A DNA stretch of 54,918 bases from Ga0077555 sp031367895 (GTDB taxonomy: Bacteria; Pseudomonadota; Alphaproteobacteria; Rhizobiales; Hyphomicrobiaceae), in NCBI GenBank assembly GCA_031367895.1, contig JANLQP010000332.1, forward strand, positions 1 to 54,918, read 5' to 3'. Below, piece after piece: positions 15,684 to 24,482 of the stretch. Under the pieces are notes generated by a model. That model was not told where the DNA came from. It did no database searches and worked only from the letters and a program-made list of their open reading frames with translations. Position 1 is the first letter of the stretch. The number at the start of each line of letters is the position of its first letter. The translations under genes were made by a program, and so were the position numbers.

Positions 15684-16871
15684 TCAACGCGGCGCCTGCA
15701 GCCGATCGAGGGCGCGGGGCGCGAAATAGGGGATGAAACCATTCGCCTCGATATCCCGGCGGGCGGCTGCAACGCTGTCGGCGCCGGCGACGTACTCGAC
15801 GACCAGGACCGGCAGCCCCTGGCGCTGCGCCTTCTTCAGCTGGCGCACGCTGGCCTTGATGTCGGGCGCGCCGTTCGGCTTCTCTGGGCCTTCGAGCCCG
15901 AACAGCAGATCTTCCTTGGCGACGGCATCGAGGCTGCCACGCAAGTTTGGGTTGGACAACAGCTCTTCCGCGTTCTGCATGACGACGATGAAGCCCGGTG
16001 AGAGCTCCCGCGCGCGTGCGCCGATACGCTCGATCAGTGCTTCCATATCGGCGCGGGCCCCCGGCCGCTCCTTCGCCCAGCCGGCATACACGTCGGCGCG
16101 GTCAAGATAAACGCCGTCGAAACCGGTGCCGATGATGCGTTCGAGCGCGGCGGTCTCGCTGCCGAGCATCTGTGTTTGCCAGCCCTCATCCCAGAATCGA
16201 ACGCGATAGTTGCCGCGCCAGTTCGGGTTTTCCTCTGCGAGCCAACTTGGGGCTACACCGGTCGGCATGTTCAGTGGCTGGCCGCGGAGGGCGGCCAGCG
16301 GCGCCGGCACCTGGCCGGGAGTTGCCTGTGCCGTGGTGATAGCCGAGAAATCGGCGCCCGGGCGGGGTCGCGAGCCCAAAGGGGCGGGCTCGACCCACTT
16401 CTTGTTCCAGTAGGGGCGGTAGGCCTCGGCCTCGCCAATGGAAAGGTACGCAAGGACGAGGCGGCGGCTGCCGTCGGGCTTGCGCTTCAACGCGCGCAGC
16501 AATTCCGGCCGGCGGGCAGCCGAACTGGCCTCCTCGAAGGCTTCGTCGACCACGAGCAGGTCGTGCGGCGAGCGAGCGGCGGTGGCGACGTCAAGCCGCT
16601 GCAGCTGGTAACCCCAACTTCGCATTTCTGCCAGCAGCTCGTGTCGTGTCGGCGCGGCTTGCCCCTCGATATCCTCGGACGGATCAATACTGGCGTGCAT
16701 CAGCCAGGCACCGCCGGCGGTCATTCCAGCAATCAGCAGAATGCCGACGATGGCCCTTGCCAGGATGGAACGCTTCTTTGGAATGGGACCAGATATCGGC
16801 GATTTCGACGCTGGCGCGGCCGATTGGGCGGCCGGAGGCGGCGGAGGCGGCATTGCGGGACTGCGCGACAC
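15684..16871 (-). CDS. Membrane-anchored TM1410/MJ1477-type putative glycoside hydrolase (GH114-like), paralogue
   Basis: A 395-residue paralogue of the preceding gene, with the same barrel marks: WGYQLQRLDVATAARSPHDLL, LVLAYLSIGEAEAYR, FDGVYLDRADVY, IVVMQNAEELL and NGFIPYFAPRALD. Here the N-terminus is a short Pro-rich cytoplasmic stretch followed by one transmembrane helix (AIVGILLIAGMTAGGAWLM) without a cleavage site, so it should stay anchored in the inner membrane, facing the periplasm. An insert of about 40 residues (PGADFSAITTAQATPGQVPA) follows the SIGEAE strand and is absent from the neighbour. I favour a GTG start at 16869-16871 with AAGG upstream. The two genes look like an old tandem duplication with diverged localisation. 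Confidence 0.8.
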   Translation of the reverse strand: MSRSPAMPPPPPPAAQSAAPASKSPISGPIPKKRSILARAIVGILLIAGMTAGGAWLMHASIDPSEDIEGQAAPTRHELLAEMRSWGYQLQRLDVATAARSPHDLLVVDEAFEEASSAARRPELLRALKRKPDGSRRLVLAYLSIGEAEAYRPYWNKKWVEPAPLGSRPRPGADFSAITTAQATPGQVPAPLAALRGQPLNMPTGVAPSWLAEENPNWRGNYRVRFWDEGWQTQMLGSETAALERIIGTGFDGVYLDRADVYAGWAKERPGARADMEALIERIGARARELSPGFIVVMQNAEELLSNPNLRGSLDAVAKEDLLFGLEGPEKPNGAPDIKASVRQLKKAQRQGLPVLVVEYVAGADSVAAARRDIEANGFIPYFAPRALDRLQAPR

Positions 16872-17226
16872 GTGACGACCCTTCGACTGATAGATCTTCA
16901 CCGTGACATTGCCGGGGACTGCGGCGCGGTCAAGGCAAACTGTCCGCCCACCGCACAAGCGAATGCGTGACTGTTGTTATGCCGCGACGCTTCTGGTGCA
17001 GATGCGGCACAATCGCCGAGAATATGGTCGTCTACGCCCATGGACTGACGCAAGGCCGACATCGTTCGAGGGCTAACGATCGCATGGCGACCAAACTATG
17101 TTGCAAGGGTCGCCCCGGTCGCAACGCTGCTGCGCGGCCGAAGACACCCTCTCGACAGGGTCCCGCCGGCATTGTTCACTGCGGCACGCACATCGCTGGT
17201 CGCGGGCAACACAAGGGAATGCCGGA
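16872..17226. other. Intergenic region, no gene seen
   Basis: A 355-base divergent gap between the membrane-anchored TM1410-like gene and the hydroxyacid dehydrogenase gene. It should hold both promoters. I see no convincing reading frame, repeat or strong hairpin; the short frames here have no family resemblance. Confidence 0.5.
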
Positions 17227-18195
17227 ATGAAGCCGAAAATGATCGTCGTGCCGCCTTCCGAGGCGGTGGGTGAGCTTGCGCGCGAGATGGCACCGTCGGG
17301 GGTCGAACTCGTTGTGGCGCAGGAGGGCACCAACGAATACAACGCAGCACTCGGCACGGCCGAATACATCGTCTGCTATCCGCACGTGAAATTGGACGAC
17401 AAGTTCCACAAGTCGGCGCCGAAAATAAAGCTCATCCAGCTGCTTTCGGCCGGCTACGACGCCGTCGACATCGAAGCCGCACGGCGTGCCAGGGTGCCGG
17501 TCTCCAACAACGGCGGCGCCAACGCCATCTCGGTCGCCGAGCACGCCATGATGCTGATGTTGACCGTCGCCCGCCGAGTCGTCTGGCAGCACGCCAGCGT
17601 CTCGGGCGGCCGCTGGCGCGGCAATGGTCCGCCGCCGGCGATGTACGAACTCTACCACAAGACGCTCGGCATCATCGGTCTTGGCAACATCGGCAAGAAA
17701 GTCGCCCGCCGCGCCAAAGCGTTCGGCATGAACGTCGACTACTATGACATCGCGCGCCTGACCGAGGACGAGGAGGATGCGCTCGGCGTCAAATTCCGCC
17801 TGCTGCGCGAACTCTTGAAGCGCTCCGATTTCGTGTCGTTGCACACGCCGCTGAACGCCTCGACCAAGCATTTGATCGGCGCCGAAGAGCTGGCGCTGAT
17901 GAAGCCGACGGCGATCATCGTCAACACGTCGCGCGGGCCGGTGATCGACGAAGTGGCGCTGCACAAGACGCTGTCCGCGGGCAAGATCTTCGGTGCCGGC
18001 CTCGACGTATTTGACGAAGAGCCACCGCCGAACAACAACCCGTTGTTCAAACTCGACAACGTGGTTCTGACGGCACACTTCGCCGGGCCGACATCGGACA
18101 ACCACGTAGCGCGCTTCCGCAACGCGTTCGATAACGTCCAGCGCGTGCATCGCGGCGAGGGCGCGTTCTGGGTGGTGCCGGAGCTGGCGGGTTGA
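17227..18195 (+). CDS. D-isomer-specific 2-hydroxyacid dehydrogenase family protein
   Basis: A 322-residue NAD(P)-dependent dehydrogenase that interconverts 2-hydroxy and 2-keto acids. The Rossmann motif is LGIIGLGNIGKKVARRAKAF near residue 150. Catalytic residues are visible as Arg in IVNTSRGPVIDE near 240, Glu in LDVFDEEPPP near 270, and His in LTAHFAGPTSDN near 292, where the common HIAG is HFAG. ATG 17227 follows AAGGGA at a good distance; the open frame upstream has no similarity. It could be a phosphoglycerate, glyoxylate or hydroxypyruvate reductase relative. It stands alone and is followed by a stem-loop. Confidence 0.88.
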   Translation: MKPKMIVVPPSEAVGELAREMAPSGVELVVAQEGTNEYNAALGTAEYIVCYPHVKLDDKFHKSAPKIKLIQLLSAGYDAVDIEAARRARVPVSNNGGANAISVAEHAMMLMLTVARRVVWQHASVSGGRWRGNGPPPAMYELYHKTLGIIGLGNIGKKVARRAKAFGMNVDYYDIARLTEDEEDALGVKFRLLRELLKRSDFVSLHTPLNASTKHLIGAEELALMKPTAIIVNTSRGPVIDEVALHKTLSAGKIFGAGLDVFDEEPPPNNNPLFKLDNVVLTAHFAGPTSDNHVARFRNAFDNVQRVHRGEGAFWVVPELAG

Positions 18196-18210
18196 AGAGA
18201 TCGGTCAAGG

Positions 18211-18237
18211 CGGTGTCTGGCTGCATGCCAGGCACCG
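18211..18237. terminator. Stem-loop after the hydroxyacid dehydrogenase gene
   Basis: Arms CGGTGTCTGGC (18211-18221) and GCCAGGCACCG (18227-18237) pair over 11 bases with one G-U, around a 5-base loop, 15 bases after the stop. No T-run follows, so it is either a Rho-dependent end, a 3' stabiliser or a REP-like palindrome. Confidence 0.45.
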
Positions 18238-18372
18238 TCAAGCTGCTGGCGCGTTGTGATTGGCGGCTGGTTTCAGGCCCAGGTTTTCGCGCAGTGTCTT
18301 GCCTTCGTATTCGAGGCGTATCAGGCCCCGCCGCTGCAGCTCAGGTGTGATCAGGTCGACACAATCCTCGCA
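18238..18372 (-). pseudogene. C-terminal remnant of a NtaA/DszA-type flavin monooxygenase
   Basis: The last 45 or so codons of a minus-strand frame read VDLITPELQRRGLIRLEYEG, KTLRENLGL and KPAANHN before the stop. This is the characteristic C-terminus of NtaA/SnaA/DszA luciferase-like monooxygenases (PELQRRG-hydrophobic-R-x-EYEG-x-TLRE-x-LGL). The preceding part, up to the divergent gene at 18577, gives only traces (GTPTHLA resembles the GTPEQIA motif just upstream in intact proteins). The parent protein would need about 440 residues, so more than 85 percent is gone. Confidence 0.7.
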
Positions 18373-18576
18373 CCTGGCAGCCAGATGCGTCGGCGTCCCA
18401 CGGTCGAGCGCATAAGCATTCGGTGCCACGCCAACGGGCGGATGCGGATCGTCTTCCATGGCGAACCGGGACGTCGCCGGTCTTCCGTTCCCGCAGACCT
18501 GCAAATCGCAATGGCAATTGAACCGCTCACAGTGGGCGTGCCATCATATCGCGTTCGCAAGCCACAGGAGTGAGAG

Positions 18577-19512
18577 ATGTCAGTCTTCGTCATCGGCGGC
18601 ACCGGCTTCATCGGCCACCGGCTCGTCCGCTTGCTCGTCCAGCGCGGGCAAACCGTCACCTCGATGGACATCAACCCCGTCGCGCACTCTTTCTCGGATC
18701 TGGGCGCGAAGGTGAAATCCGTGCGCGGCGACGTCACGCAATTCGACGATGTCATGGCCGCCATGTCGACTGCCAAACCGGAGCACGTCGTCAACCTCTC
18801 CTACTTCATCGGCAGCGATCATGCGCCCCATGTGGCGATGAAGCTGAACATCCTCGGCATGGACAATTGCTTCGAGGCGGCCCGCTTGCTCGGCGTCAAG
18901 CACACCATGTATGCGTCATCGCTCGCTGTGAATGGCAAGCAGAGCCACTACGGCGATCGTCCCGTCACCGAGGCGGATCGCGTCAACGGCGAATACCAGT
19001 ACGCCAAGCACAAGATCATCAACGAGTGGCAGGCTCAGGACTACACCGAGAAATTCGGGATGCTCATCACCGGCATCCGTCCGGCCAACGTCACCGGACC
19101 GGATAAGGTGCGGGGCTCCGTTGACCATGTGAACATTATTACCGAGCCTGCGCGGGGCAATTCCATCTCCTTCCCGTTCAAGGATGCGATGCGCTGCCCC
19201 ATCCACGTCGACGACATCGCCGAGGTCTTTGCTCGCGTTCTGCTGACCGAGAAGCCCGCCCATCGCATCTATAACTCCGGCGGTATCTCCGTCAGTCTGG
19301 GCGAGATCGCGGAGATCGTGCGCTCTTACCTGCCGGACGCCAAGATCAGCTTCGGCAAGGACAGCGGCGGCAAGGGCGCCAGCGGCAACTACATGATCGA
19401 CAATGCCCGTCTGATATCCGAATTCGGTGTCCAGTACCGCCCCTACCGTGCGCGCGTGCTGCAGATCATCAACGACATCCGCAGTGACAGCGGCAAGCCG
19501 CCGATCGGGTGA
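18577..19512 (+). CDS. NAD(P)-dependent epimerase/dehydratase (extended short-chain dehydrogenase)
   Basis: A 311-residue extended SDR protein. The cofactor motif VIGGTGFIGHRL is at the N-terminus, followed by a D-rich strand (VRGDVTQFDDV). The catalytic Tyr-x3-Lys is YQYAKHK near residue 146 and the Ser is in MYASSLAVNG near 110. The substrate domain contains ITGIRPANVTGP and CPIHVDDIAEVF. It could be a sugar-nucleotide epimerase, a hydroxysteroid-like dehydrogenase or a lignin-catabolic relative; nothing nearby decides. It has a GAGAG ribosome site 4 bases before its ATG. Confidence 0.88.
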   Translation: MSVFVIGGTGFIGHRLVRLLVQRGQTVTSMDINPVAHSFSDLGAKVKSVRGDVTQFDDVMAAMSTAKPEHVVNLSYFIGSDHAPHVAMKLNILGMDNCFEAARLLGVKHTMYASSLAVNGKQSHYGDRPVTEADRVNGEYQYAKHKIINEWQAQDYTEKFGMLITGIRPANVTGPDKVRGSVDHVNIITEPARGNSISFPFKDAMRCPIHVDDIAEVFARVLLTEKPAHRIYNSGGISVSLGEIAEIVRSYLPDAKISFGKDSGGKGASGNYMIDNARLISEFGVQYRPYRARVLQIINDIRSDSGKPPIG

Positions 19513-19725
19513 TCGCTTTTAGCCAGATCGCGTCGGTTGCGCTGCGTGCCGGGGCACGCGCCTCAGCCGCGCCGGCCGGGTGGCAGGCGACAGGCGATCG
19601 CAGTGACCAGGGCAGGGCGTTCGAACGAGTGGCGCTTTCAGCGCAAGCCGGATGCGGTAGTCATCAACCAAGTTTGAGAAGGAGCGCGCGCATCAGCGAG
19701 GCGATCAGCCGGCGGCACGAGAGGG

Positions 19726-20010
19726 TCGCGCAATCCCTGCAACGTCAGCTGGTGGGACGCCCAAGCGTATGCGGTCTGGTTGTCGCGCGAGACGGGTGCC
19801 CATTTCCGCTTGCCGACTGACGAGGAGTGGGCCTACGCGGCAGCCAGCCGGTTCAACGACGATGCCTTGCCAGAGTTCTCGGACGTCAGCGATCCGGGCC
19901 GGCGCGCGCTCGCGATTTATGATAGGGACGCAAGCCGCGAGGAGATCTTAGATAAAGCGCCGCAGCCCATCGGCAGCTTCGGCGCGAACGAGAACGGCCT
20001 CTTTTTCCGC
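19726..20010 (+). pseudogene. Fragment of a formylglycine-generating-enzyme (FGE/SUMF1, NirV-like) domain
   Basis: From 19726 the forward frame reads NVSWWDAQAYAVWLS, then GAHFRLPTDEEWAYAAA and, after an Asp/Arg-rich stretch, PIGSFGANENGL. This is the core of the FGE-sulfatase fold (NVSW-x-DA-x-A-Y-x-W-L, RLPTEAEWEYAA, VGSF-x-PN-x-G-L). The expected DMAGNVWEW continuation and the upstream third are both missing; the frame runs out beside the GST stop at 20034. No start codon with a ribosome site serves this piece. The form with a long insert after EWAYAA is closest to NirV-type proteins linked to nitrite reductases, as far as can be judged by eye. It is a dead remnant. Confidence 0.75.
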
Positions 20011-20033
20011 CTGCGCGCCGGTTGCTTCGCTCG

Positions 20034-20933
20034 TCAAATCCCGCGCCACTCGTAACCGGTGCGCGGAAAATGCACGACGACACCCCCGTGGGCGATAGAA
20101 ATTGTGCGCTGGTCGGCCGCGACGACGACGCCGGACACGGCGTCCGGTGCAAAGCCCTCGGTGCCGACCGTGATGCGCTCGCCGGCGGATGGCGTGACGC
20201 CCGCGGCGATCGACTTCGCTGGAATGGGCGCAGCCGCGCGTGCAATGGCGAGCGCATCGGCGGGCGTCATCTCGGAGCGGGTGCCGTGACCGATGCGGTG
20301 AATGCGATCGGCCCAGGCACCGACCTGGCCCAGGTCCGCGAGGACGTCGCGGGCTCGGCCGCCGAAGGCCCCCAACCACCATATGCGCTGATAGACGGCA
20401 AAGTCGGCGAGGCCTGGTGTGTCGCCAAGCAGGAATGGCTTCGTTGACAGGATCTCGTCGAGCCAGCCGAGCATCAGCCGGCACTGCTCGCGGTGGTGCG
20501 GGATCGATGCGGCAAGCTCGGCGGCGCCCGGCGCCGCATGGCCGCGCATGGCCGCCCGGTCGGCGTGGAAGGCGGCGCCGAGCTTGTCGTCGTTCACGGC
20601 GGTGACATATCGGGCAGTCGGCCACATCAGCACGCGCTCGGCCCAGCTGCACCACAGCTCAGTCTCACCGACGCGGCCGCCCGGATAGATGGTGGGCTCT
20701 GGATGCCGCCGCTCAAGCTCTCGGGCGATCAGGTTCGTGTCGCAGTAGACGTCGGCTCCGACCTGCAGCACAGGTATGCGCCGGTAGCCACCCGTCAGCG
20801 GCGTGAGGTCGGGCTTTGGCATGACCATCGGCTGCGTCACCGACGACCATGCGAGCCGCTTCAATCCGAGTACGAGCCTGATCTTTTCCGCAAAGGGCGA
20901 GATGTCGTAGTGATGCAGGATAAGCTGGGTCAT
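20034..20933 (-). CDS. Glutathione S-transferase family protein with a C-terminal extension
   Basis: A 299-residue protein. The N-terminal thioredoxin-like domain starts LILHHYDISPFAEKIRLVLG, with the Ser or Tyr near residue 10-12 as possible glutathione ligand and RRIPVLQVGADVYCDTNLIA as the cis-Pro/ES region (here CDT instead of ES). An all-helical domain follows to about residue 215. The last 75 residues (PSAGERITVGTEGFAPDAVSG...) form a small beta-rich extension not found in ordinary 200-230 residue GSTs. ATG 20931-20933 is chosen because the domain begins right after it. Its 3' end abuts the FGE remnant. Confidence 0.87.
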   Translation of the reverse strand: MTQLILHHYDISPFAEKIRLVLGLKRLAWSSVTQPMVMPKPDLTPLTGGYRRIPVLQVGADVYCDTNLIARELERRHPEPTIYPGGRVGETELWCSWAERVLMWPTARYVTAVNDDKLGAAFHADRAAMRGHAAPGAAELAASIPHHREQCRLMLGWLDEILSTKPFLLGDTPGLADFAVYQRIWWLGAFGGRARDVLADLGQVGAWADRIHRIGHGTRSEMTPADALAIARAAAPIPAKSIAAGVTPSAGERITVGTEGFAPDAVSGVVVAADQRTISIAHGGVVVHFPRTGYEWRGI

Positions 20934-21051
20934 GGCTGGCTCACTAACCTCCTCGCAGGCGTAGCCCGATTTTGACGTGGAATAGACCTTCGCGGCTGCA
21001 GGGTGAGCAGCGGGCATTGCTCAAGTTGGCGCGCCGGCCAATCGTTCCGGG

Positions 21052-22104
21052 CTATATACCGAACGTCTCGCGCCAGAGCTCCTTGATCTCCGGAATGCCT
21101 TTCTCAATCTCCGCAAAGGTTGGCTGCACAGTCTTGACCTCGTTCAGCGGCTTGGCCCCTGTGGCCGGTGGTACCTCGGGGCGAAGCGATTCGTTGAAAT
21201 CAAGGACCTGGATCCTCGACGCCTCTGGGCTCAACAGGAACTCCATCATCAGGCGGGCCGCATTCGGGTTTTTCGTGGACTTGATGACGGCCGAGGGAGC
21301 GATCATTAGAAGTGCGCCATCCTCGGGATAGATGACGCCGACCGGGTTGCCCTTGGCAGCGCTGGCGAGCGTGGTCGCAGAGGCACCCGCTCCGACTGAA
21401 CGCTCGCCCGAGTTCAGCATTGTCACGGTGTCATTGATGGACCGCCCGATTTGAGGCTTGTTGGCCTCCAGCTTCATGAAATAATCCCAGCCGTACTGCT
21501 TGCGCATCTGCACGACCCAGGTACCGACGTAGCCGCTGAACCCTGGATGGCCAACTGTCACCAAGCCGTTCCACCTGGGGTCGAGCAGATCGGACCATTT
21601 GGTCGGCAGCGCTTTGCCCTTGAGCTTTTCCGTGTTGTAGTTGATCAGCACGAGCCCGGCTGACGTCACATGGAAAAAACCATCGGGATCGAGCCCCTGG
21701 AACTGCTTGTGGACCTTGGCTGCTGCCTCGGGCGTGAATTGGGCTAGGAGGCCGTTGCTTTTCAAGTGGCTGAAGTGGCCAAGGTCGGTGCTGGAGAAGA
21801 CGTCGCAAACTTGGGAGTTGGCCTTGATGTCCTGGCTCAGGCGCTGGAATGCGACCTGCGCGGTGGTGCGCACGGCGTTGACTGTCAGGCCCGGGTACTT
21901 CTGCTGGAAACCCTTGCCGAGAGACTCGGCGGTCTCGACGGCATAATGCGAGCTGTACCAGGTGACCGTCTCGTTGGCAGACTTCGCCGACTCGTAGAGC
22001 TTCGTCTCGTGATCGGACAGCTGCGCGCCGGCCCCCGAAGCGAGAACCAGCGAGCAAGCAAGGGCGATCCCGACGGCCCACACTGATATACCTAGGCGCT
22101 GCAT
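21052..22104 (-). CDS. Periplasmic iron(III)-type ABC transporter substrate-binding protein (orphan)
   Basis: A 350-residue binding protein of the FbpA/AfuA-like extracellular-solute family. A Sec signal peptide (VGIALACSLVLASGAGAQ) precedes ETVTWYSSHYAVETAESLGKGF, and later marks include VFSSTDLGHF, VLINYNTEKL, WSDLLDPRWNGLVTVGHP and GVIYPEDGALLMIAPSAV. Translation starts at ATG 22102-22104 behind GGAGGAGAGG. No permease or ATPase gene is adjacent. A second member with a Tat signal lies 1.3 kb away (23376-24437), the two separated by a PPK2 gene. Ligand is unknown; such proteins also bind organic acids or other anions in rhizobia. Confidence 0.9.
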   Translation of the reverse strand: MQRLGISVWAVGIALACSLVLASGAGAQLSDHETKLYESAKSANETVTWYSSHYAVETAESLGKGFQQKYPGLTVNAVRTTAQVAFQRLSQDIKANSQVCDVFSSTDLGHFSHLKSNGLLAQFTPEAAAKVHKQFQGLDPDGFFHVTSAGLVLINYNTEKLKGKALPTKWSDLLDPRWNGLVTVGHPGFSGYVGTWVVQMRKQYGWDYFMKLEANKPQIGRSINDTVTMLNSGERSVGAGASATTLASAAKGNPVGVIYPEDGALLMIAPSAVIKSTKNPNAARLMMEFLLSPEASRIQVLDFNESLRPEVPPATGAKPLNEVKTVQPTFAEIEKGIPEIKELWRETFGI

Positions 22105-22376
22105 GACCTCTCCTCCTGTCTGCGTGGCGGATATTTGAGCTTGCCCGCTCGAGCAGCGTCCCGCCAAGTTGCCGCTCATCCCGCAAGTCAATCGTGGCTG
22201 GCCGCTGCCGCGCGGCCATGGACGAAAGCGGAATCGTTTTTCGCTACTCGCCTGAAATGGACACTAACTGGACCGGCTCCTAGCCATGTGTAATTTGGCT
22301 ACAATTGCAGGTTCTGTTCGCTCCGTCTTCTTGGGTTGCATCGTCGCCGTGGACCAAGTCCATAAGTGGACGATAC

Positions 22377-23246
22377 CTACTCGCTTTCGAGCTGCTCGCG
22401 CATGGCCTGCAGCTCCTTTCGGCGCTCGGATGTCGTCACGGGGAAGCTCATATCGAGCTCCTCCAACGTCTCCAGGATGATGTGGGACACGAACAGGCGG
22501 GCAGTCAGCTTGTCGTCGGCCGGGACAATATGCCAAGGGGCCTCCCGCGTGCTCGTGCCTGACAAGCATTCCTCGTAGGCCTTGCGGTACTGGCTCCAGT
22601 ATCTTCGCTCCTCGATGTCGGAGGGCTTGATTTTCCAATTCTTCTCTTGCGTGTCGATCCGGTCGAGAAGCCGCCGGCGCTGCTCCTCCTTCGATACGTG
22701 GAGGAAGATCTTGACGATGCGGGTTCCGTTGCCGCGCAGATGGCGCTCTAAACCGACAATGGAGCGATATCTGTCCCGCCAGATCTTTTCATCTTCTCCG
22801 TCATCTGGCAGGGCTTCGGCCTCCAAGATCTCCGGATGGACGCGGACGATGAGGACCTCCTCGTAATATGAGCGGTTGAAAATGACGATCTTGCCGCGTT
22901 CCGGCAGGTCACGGGTGGTGCGCCAGAGGAAGTCGTGCCGCAGCTCGACTGCACTCGGGTGGCTGTAACTGAAAACATCGCAGCCCTGTGGATTGACGCC
23001 AGACATCACATGCTTGATGCAGCCGTCCTTTCCGGCGGCATCCATGGCCTGAAAGATGATGAGCACGGCATGCCGGTCGGAGGCGTAGAGCAGCTCTTGC
23101 TGAGTGCTCAGTCGAGCGACGTGCTCATTCAGGAGCTGTTTGTACTCCCGCTTGGAGCCGTACACCGGATCACCCCGCGTGGGCCGGTGCTTGAGATCAA
23201 CTGTTTCGCCCGGCTGAACACGGAATTCTTTGATGATTTTCCTCAT
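22377..23246 (-). CDS. ppk2: Polyphosphate kinase 2 (PPK2 family)
   Basis: A 289-residue cytoplasmic kinase that moves phosphate between polyphosphate and nucleotides. The Walker A is FQAMDAAGKDGCIKHVMSGV near residue 70; Walker B is IFNRSYYEEVLIVRVHPE near 125; a lid module carries KEEQRRRLLDRIDTQEKNWK near 195. The length and the DAAGKDG/NRSYYEE pairing fit short single-domain PPK2 proteins. Whether it prefers ADP, GDP or AMP cannot be read from sequence. It lies between two transport binding-protein genes but with gaps of over 100 bases on both sides, so it is probably its own unit. Confidence 0.92.
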   Translation of the reverse strand: MRKIIKEFRVQPGETVDLKHRPTRGDPVYGSKREYKQLLNEHVARLSTQQELLYASDRHAVLIIFQAMDAAGKDGCIKHVMSGVNPQGCDVFSYSHPSAVELRHDFLWRTTRDLPERGKIVIFNRSYYEEVLIVRVHPEILEAEALPDDGEDEKIWRDRYRSIVGLERHLRGNGTRIVKIFLHVSKEEQRRRLLDRIDTQEKNWKIKPSDIEERRYWSQYRKAYEECLSGTSTREAPWHIVPADDKLTARLFVSHIILETLEELDMSFPVTTSERRKELQAMREQLESE

Positions 23247-23375
23247 AGCTTAGTCAATTTTCCGGGCGCCCCAATTGCTGCAGGACCATCGCGCAAACAT
23301 GGTCCGCGGACCGCACTCTTGGCTGTTTGGGTCGCCACCGTCATCCTCAAACCTCGACATGCTGAAAAGCTCCGC

Positions 23376-24437
23376 CTACACCTTGAAGAGCTTTTCGTAG
23401 CGGGCCTTGATCTCGTCGGCCTGTTTTTCGAGGGCAGGGGCATCTTCCTTCATGGTTCGGATGTCCTTGAGGAGCGGGCGGCCGGCCTTCGGCTTGATCT
23501 GGCCGTGCGCCGCGAACTGGCCCGTCAGGTCGACGACGTACTGCTGACCGGCGGCCGACATCAGCCAGCTCAAGAACAGGCGCGCCGCGTTGGGATTGGG
23601 CGCCGCCTTGAAGACGGCGTTGGGGTTGGAGCAGGAGGGCGTCCCCTCGACTGGATAGACGATCTCAACCGGCGCACCCGCCTCCTTGTCGGTGAGCACC
23701 TGATAGTCGGTGCCGTCGGCCATCACCGCGCGTTCACCGAGGGCGATCTTCTTCGGCGGGTCGACCGCTGACTGCACCTGCAGCACCTTCTGCTTGGCAA
23801 GGCCCTCGAAGTAGTGCCAGCCAATATCGCGCGCGATCTGGAACGTCGCCGTCAGGATCGTGCCCGAGTAGCCCGGATGCGCCTTGACTATTTTGCCCGT
23901 GAACTTCGGGTCGAGCAGGTCCATGAAGCTCTTCGGCGCATCGGCAGGCGCAATCTTTTCGGTATTGTAGGCGATGACACAGAGATGCGAGCGGTGGTTG
24001 ACCCACATGCCCTCCGGATCGATCTGATCAGACGGGAAATGCTGCGCGGCTTCGGCGGGCACATACGCTGTGAGCCAACCGTTACGCTTCCACGGCAGCG
24101 TGTGCGCCAAATCCGAAGTATTGACGACGTCGACGTTGTGGATCTTCGAGGAATACTCCTGCGCGATACGCGAAAAAATGCGCTCGGCGCCCGACCGCTC
24201 CACCTTCACGCTGATGCCGGGGTACGTCGCCTCGAAGCGCTTGGCCAGTGCCTCGGCGGACTTGATCTCTTGTGCGGTGTAATAGTGGACACGGCCTTCT
24301 TTCTTCGCCGCCTCGACCAGCGCCGTCGTCACTGTCTCGGGGGGCGGCGCCGCGGAGACGACGCGTGTCATCAATGCCGGAGCCAGTCCGGCGACACCTA
24401 CCCCGGCGATGACACGGCGCCTGGTGAATCTCGACAT
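23376..24437 (-). CDS. Tat-exported iron(III)-type ABC substrate-binding protein (orphan)
   Basis: A 353-residue periplasmic binding protein of the same broad family as 21052-22104. The leader MSRFTRRRVIAGVGVAGLAP has the twin-arginine motif followed by a hydrophobic stretch, so folded export by Tat is likely. Later marks are VHYYTAQEIKSAEALAKRFE, VVNTSDLAHTLPW, CVIAYNTEKI, FMDLLDPKFTGKIVKAHP, and PVEIVYPVEGTPSCSNPNAV. ATG 24435-24437 follows GGGGAGGAAG. An ISAs1 transposase remnant begins 45 bases upstream in the divergent direction, so the original promoter may have been replaced. No permease or ATPase is adjacent. Confidence 0.9.
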   Translation of the reverse strand: MSRFTRRRVIAGVGVAGLAPALMTRVVSAAPPPETVTTALVEAAKKEGRVHYYTAQEIKSAEALAKRFEATYPGISVKVERSGAERIFSRIAQEYSSKIHNVDVVNTSDLAHTLPWKRNGWLTAYVPAEAAQHFPSDQIDPEGMWVNHRSHLCVIAYNTEKIAPADAPKSFMDLLDPKFTGKIVKAHPGYSGTILTATFQIARDIGWHYFEGLAKQKVLQVQSAVDPPKKIALGERAVMADGTDYQVLTDKEAGAPVEIVYPVEGTPSCSNPNAVFKAAPNPNAARLFLSWLMSAAGQQYVVDLTGQFAAHGQIKPKAGRPLLKDIRTMKEDAPALEKQADEIKARYEKLFKV

Positions 24438-24482
24438 GGTGCTTCCTCCCCTGCTCTTCTTCTGGGCCGGAAGGTTACAGGT

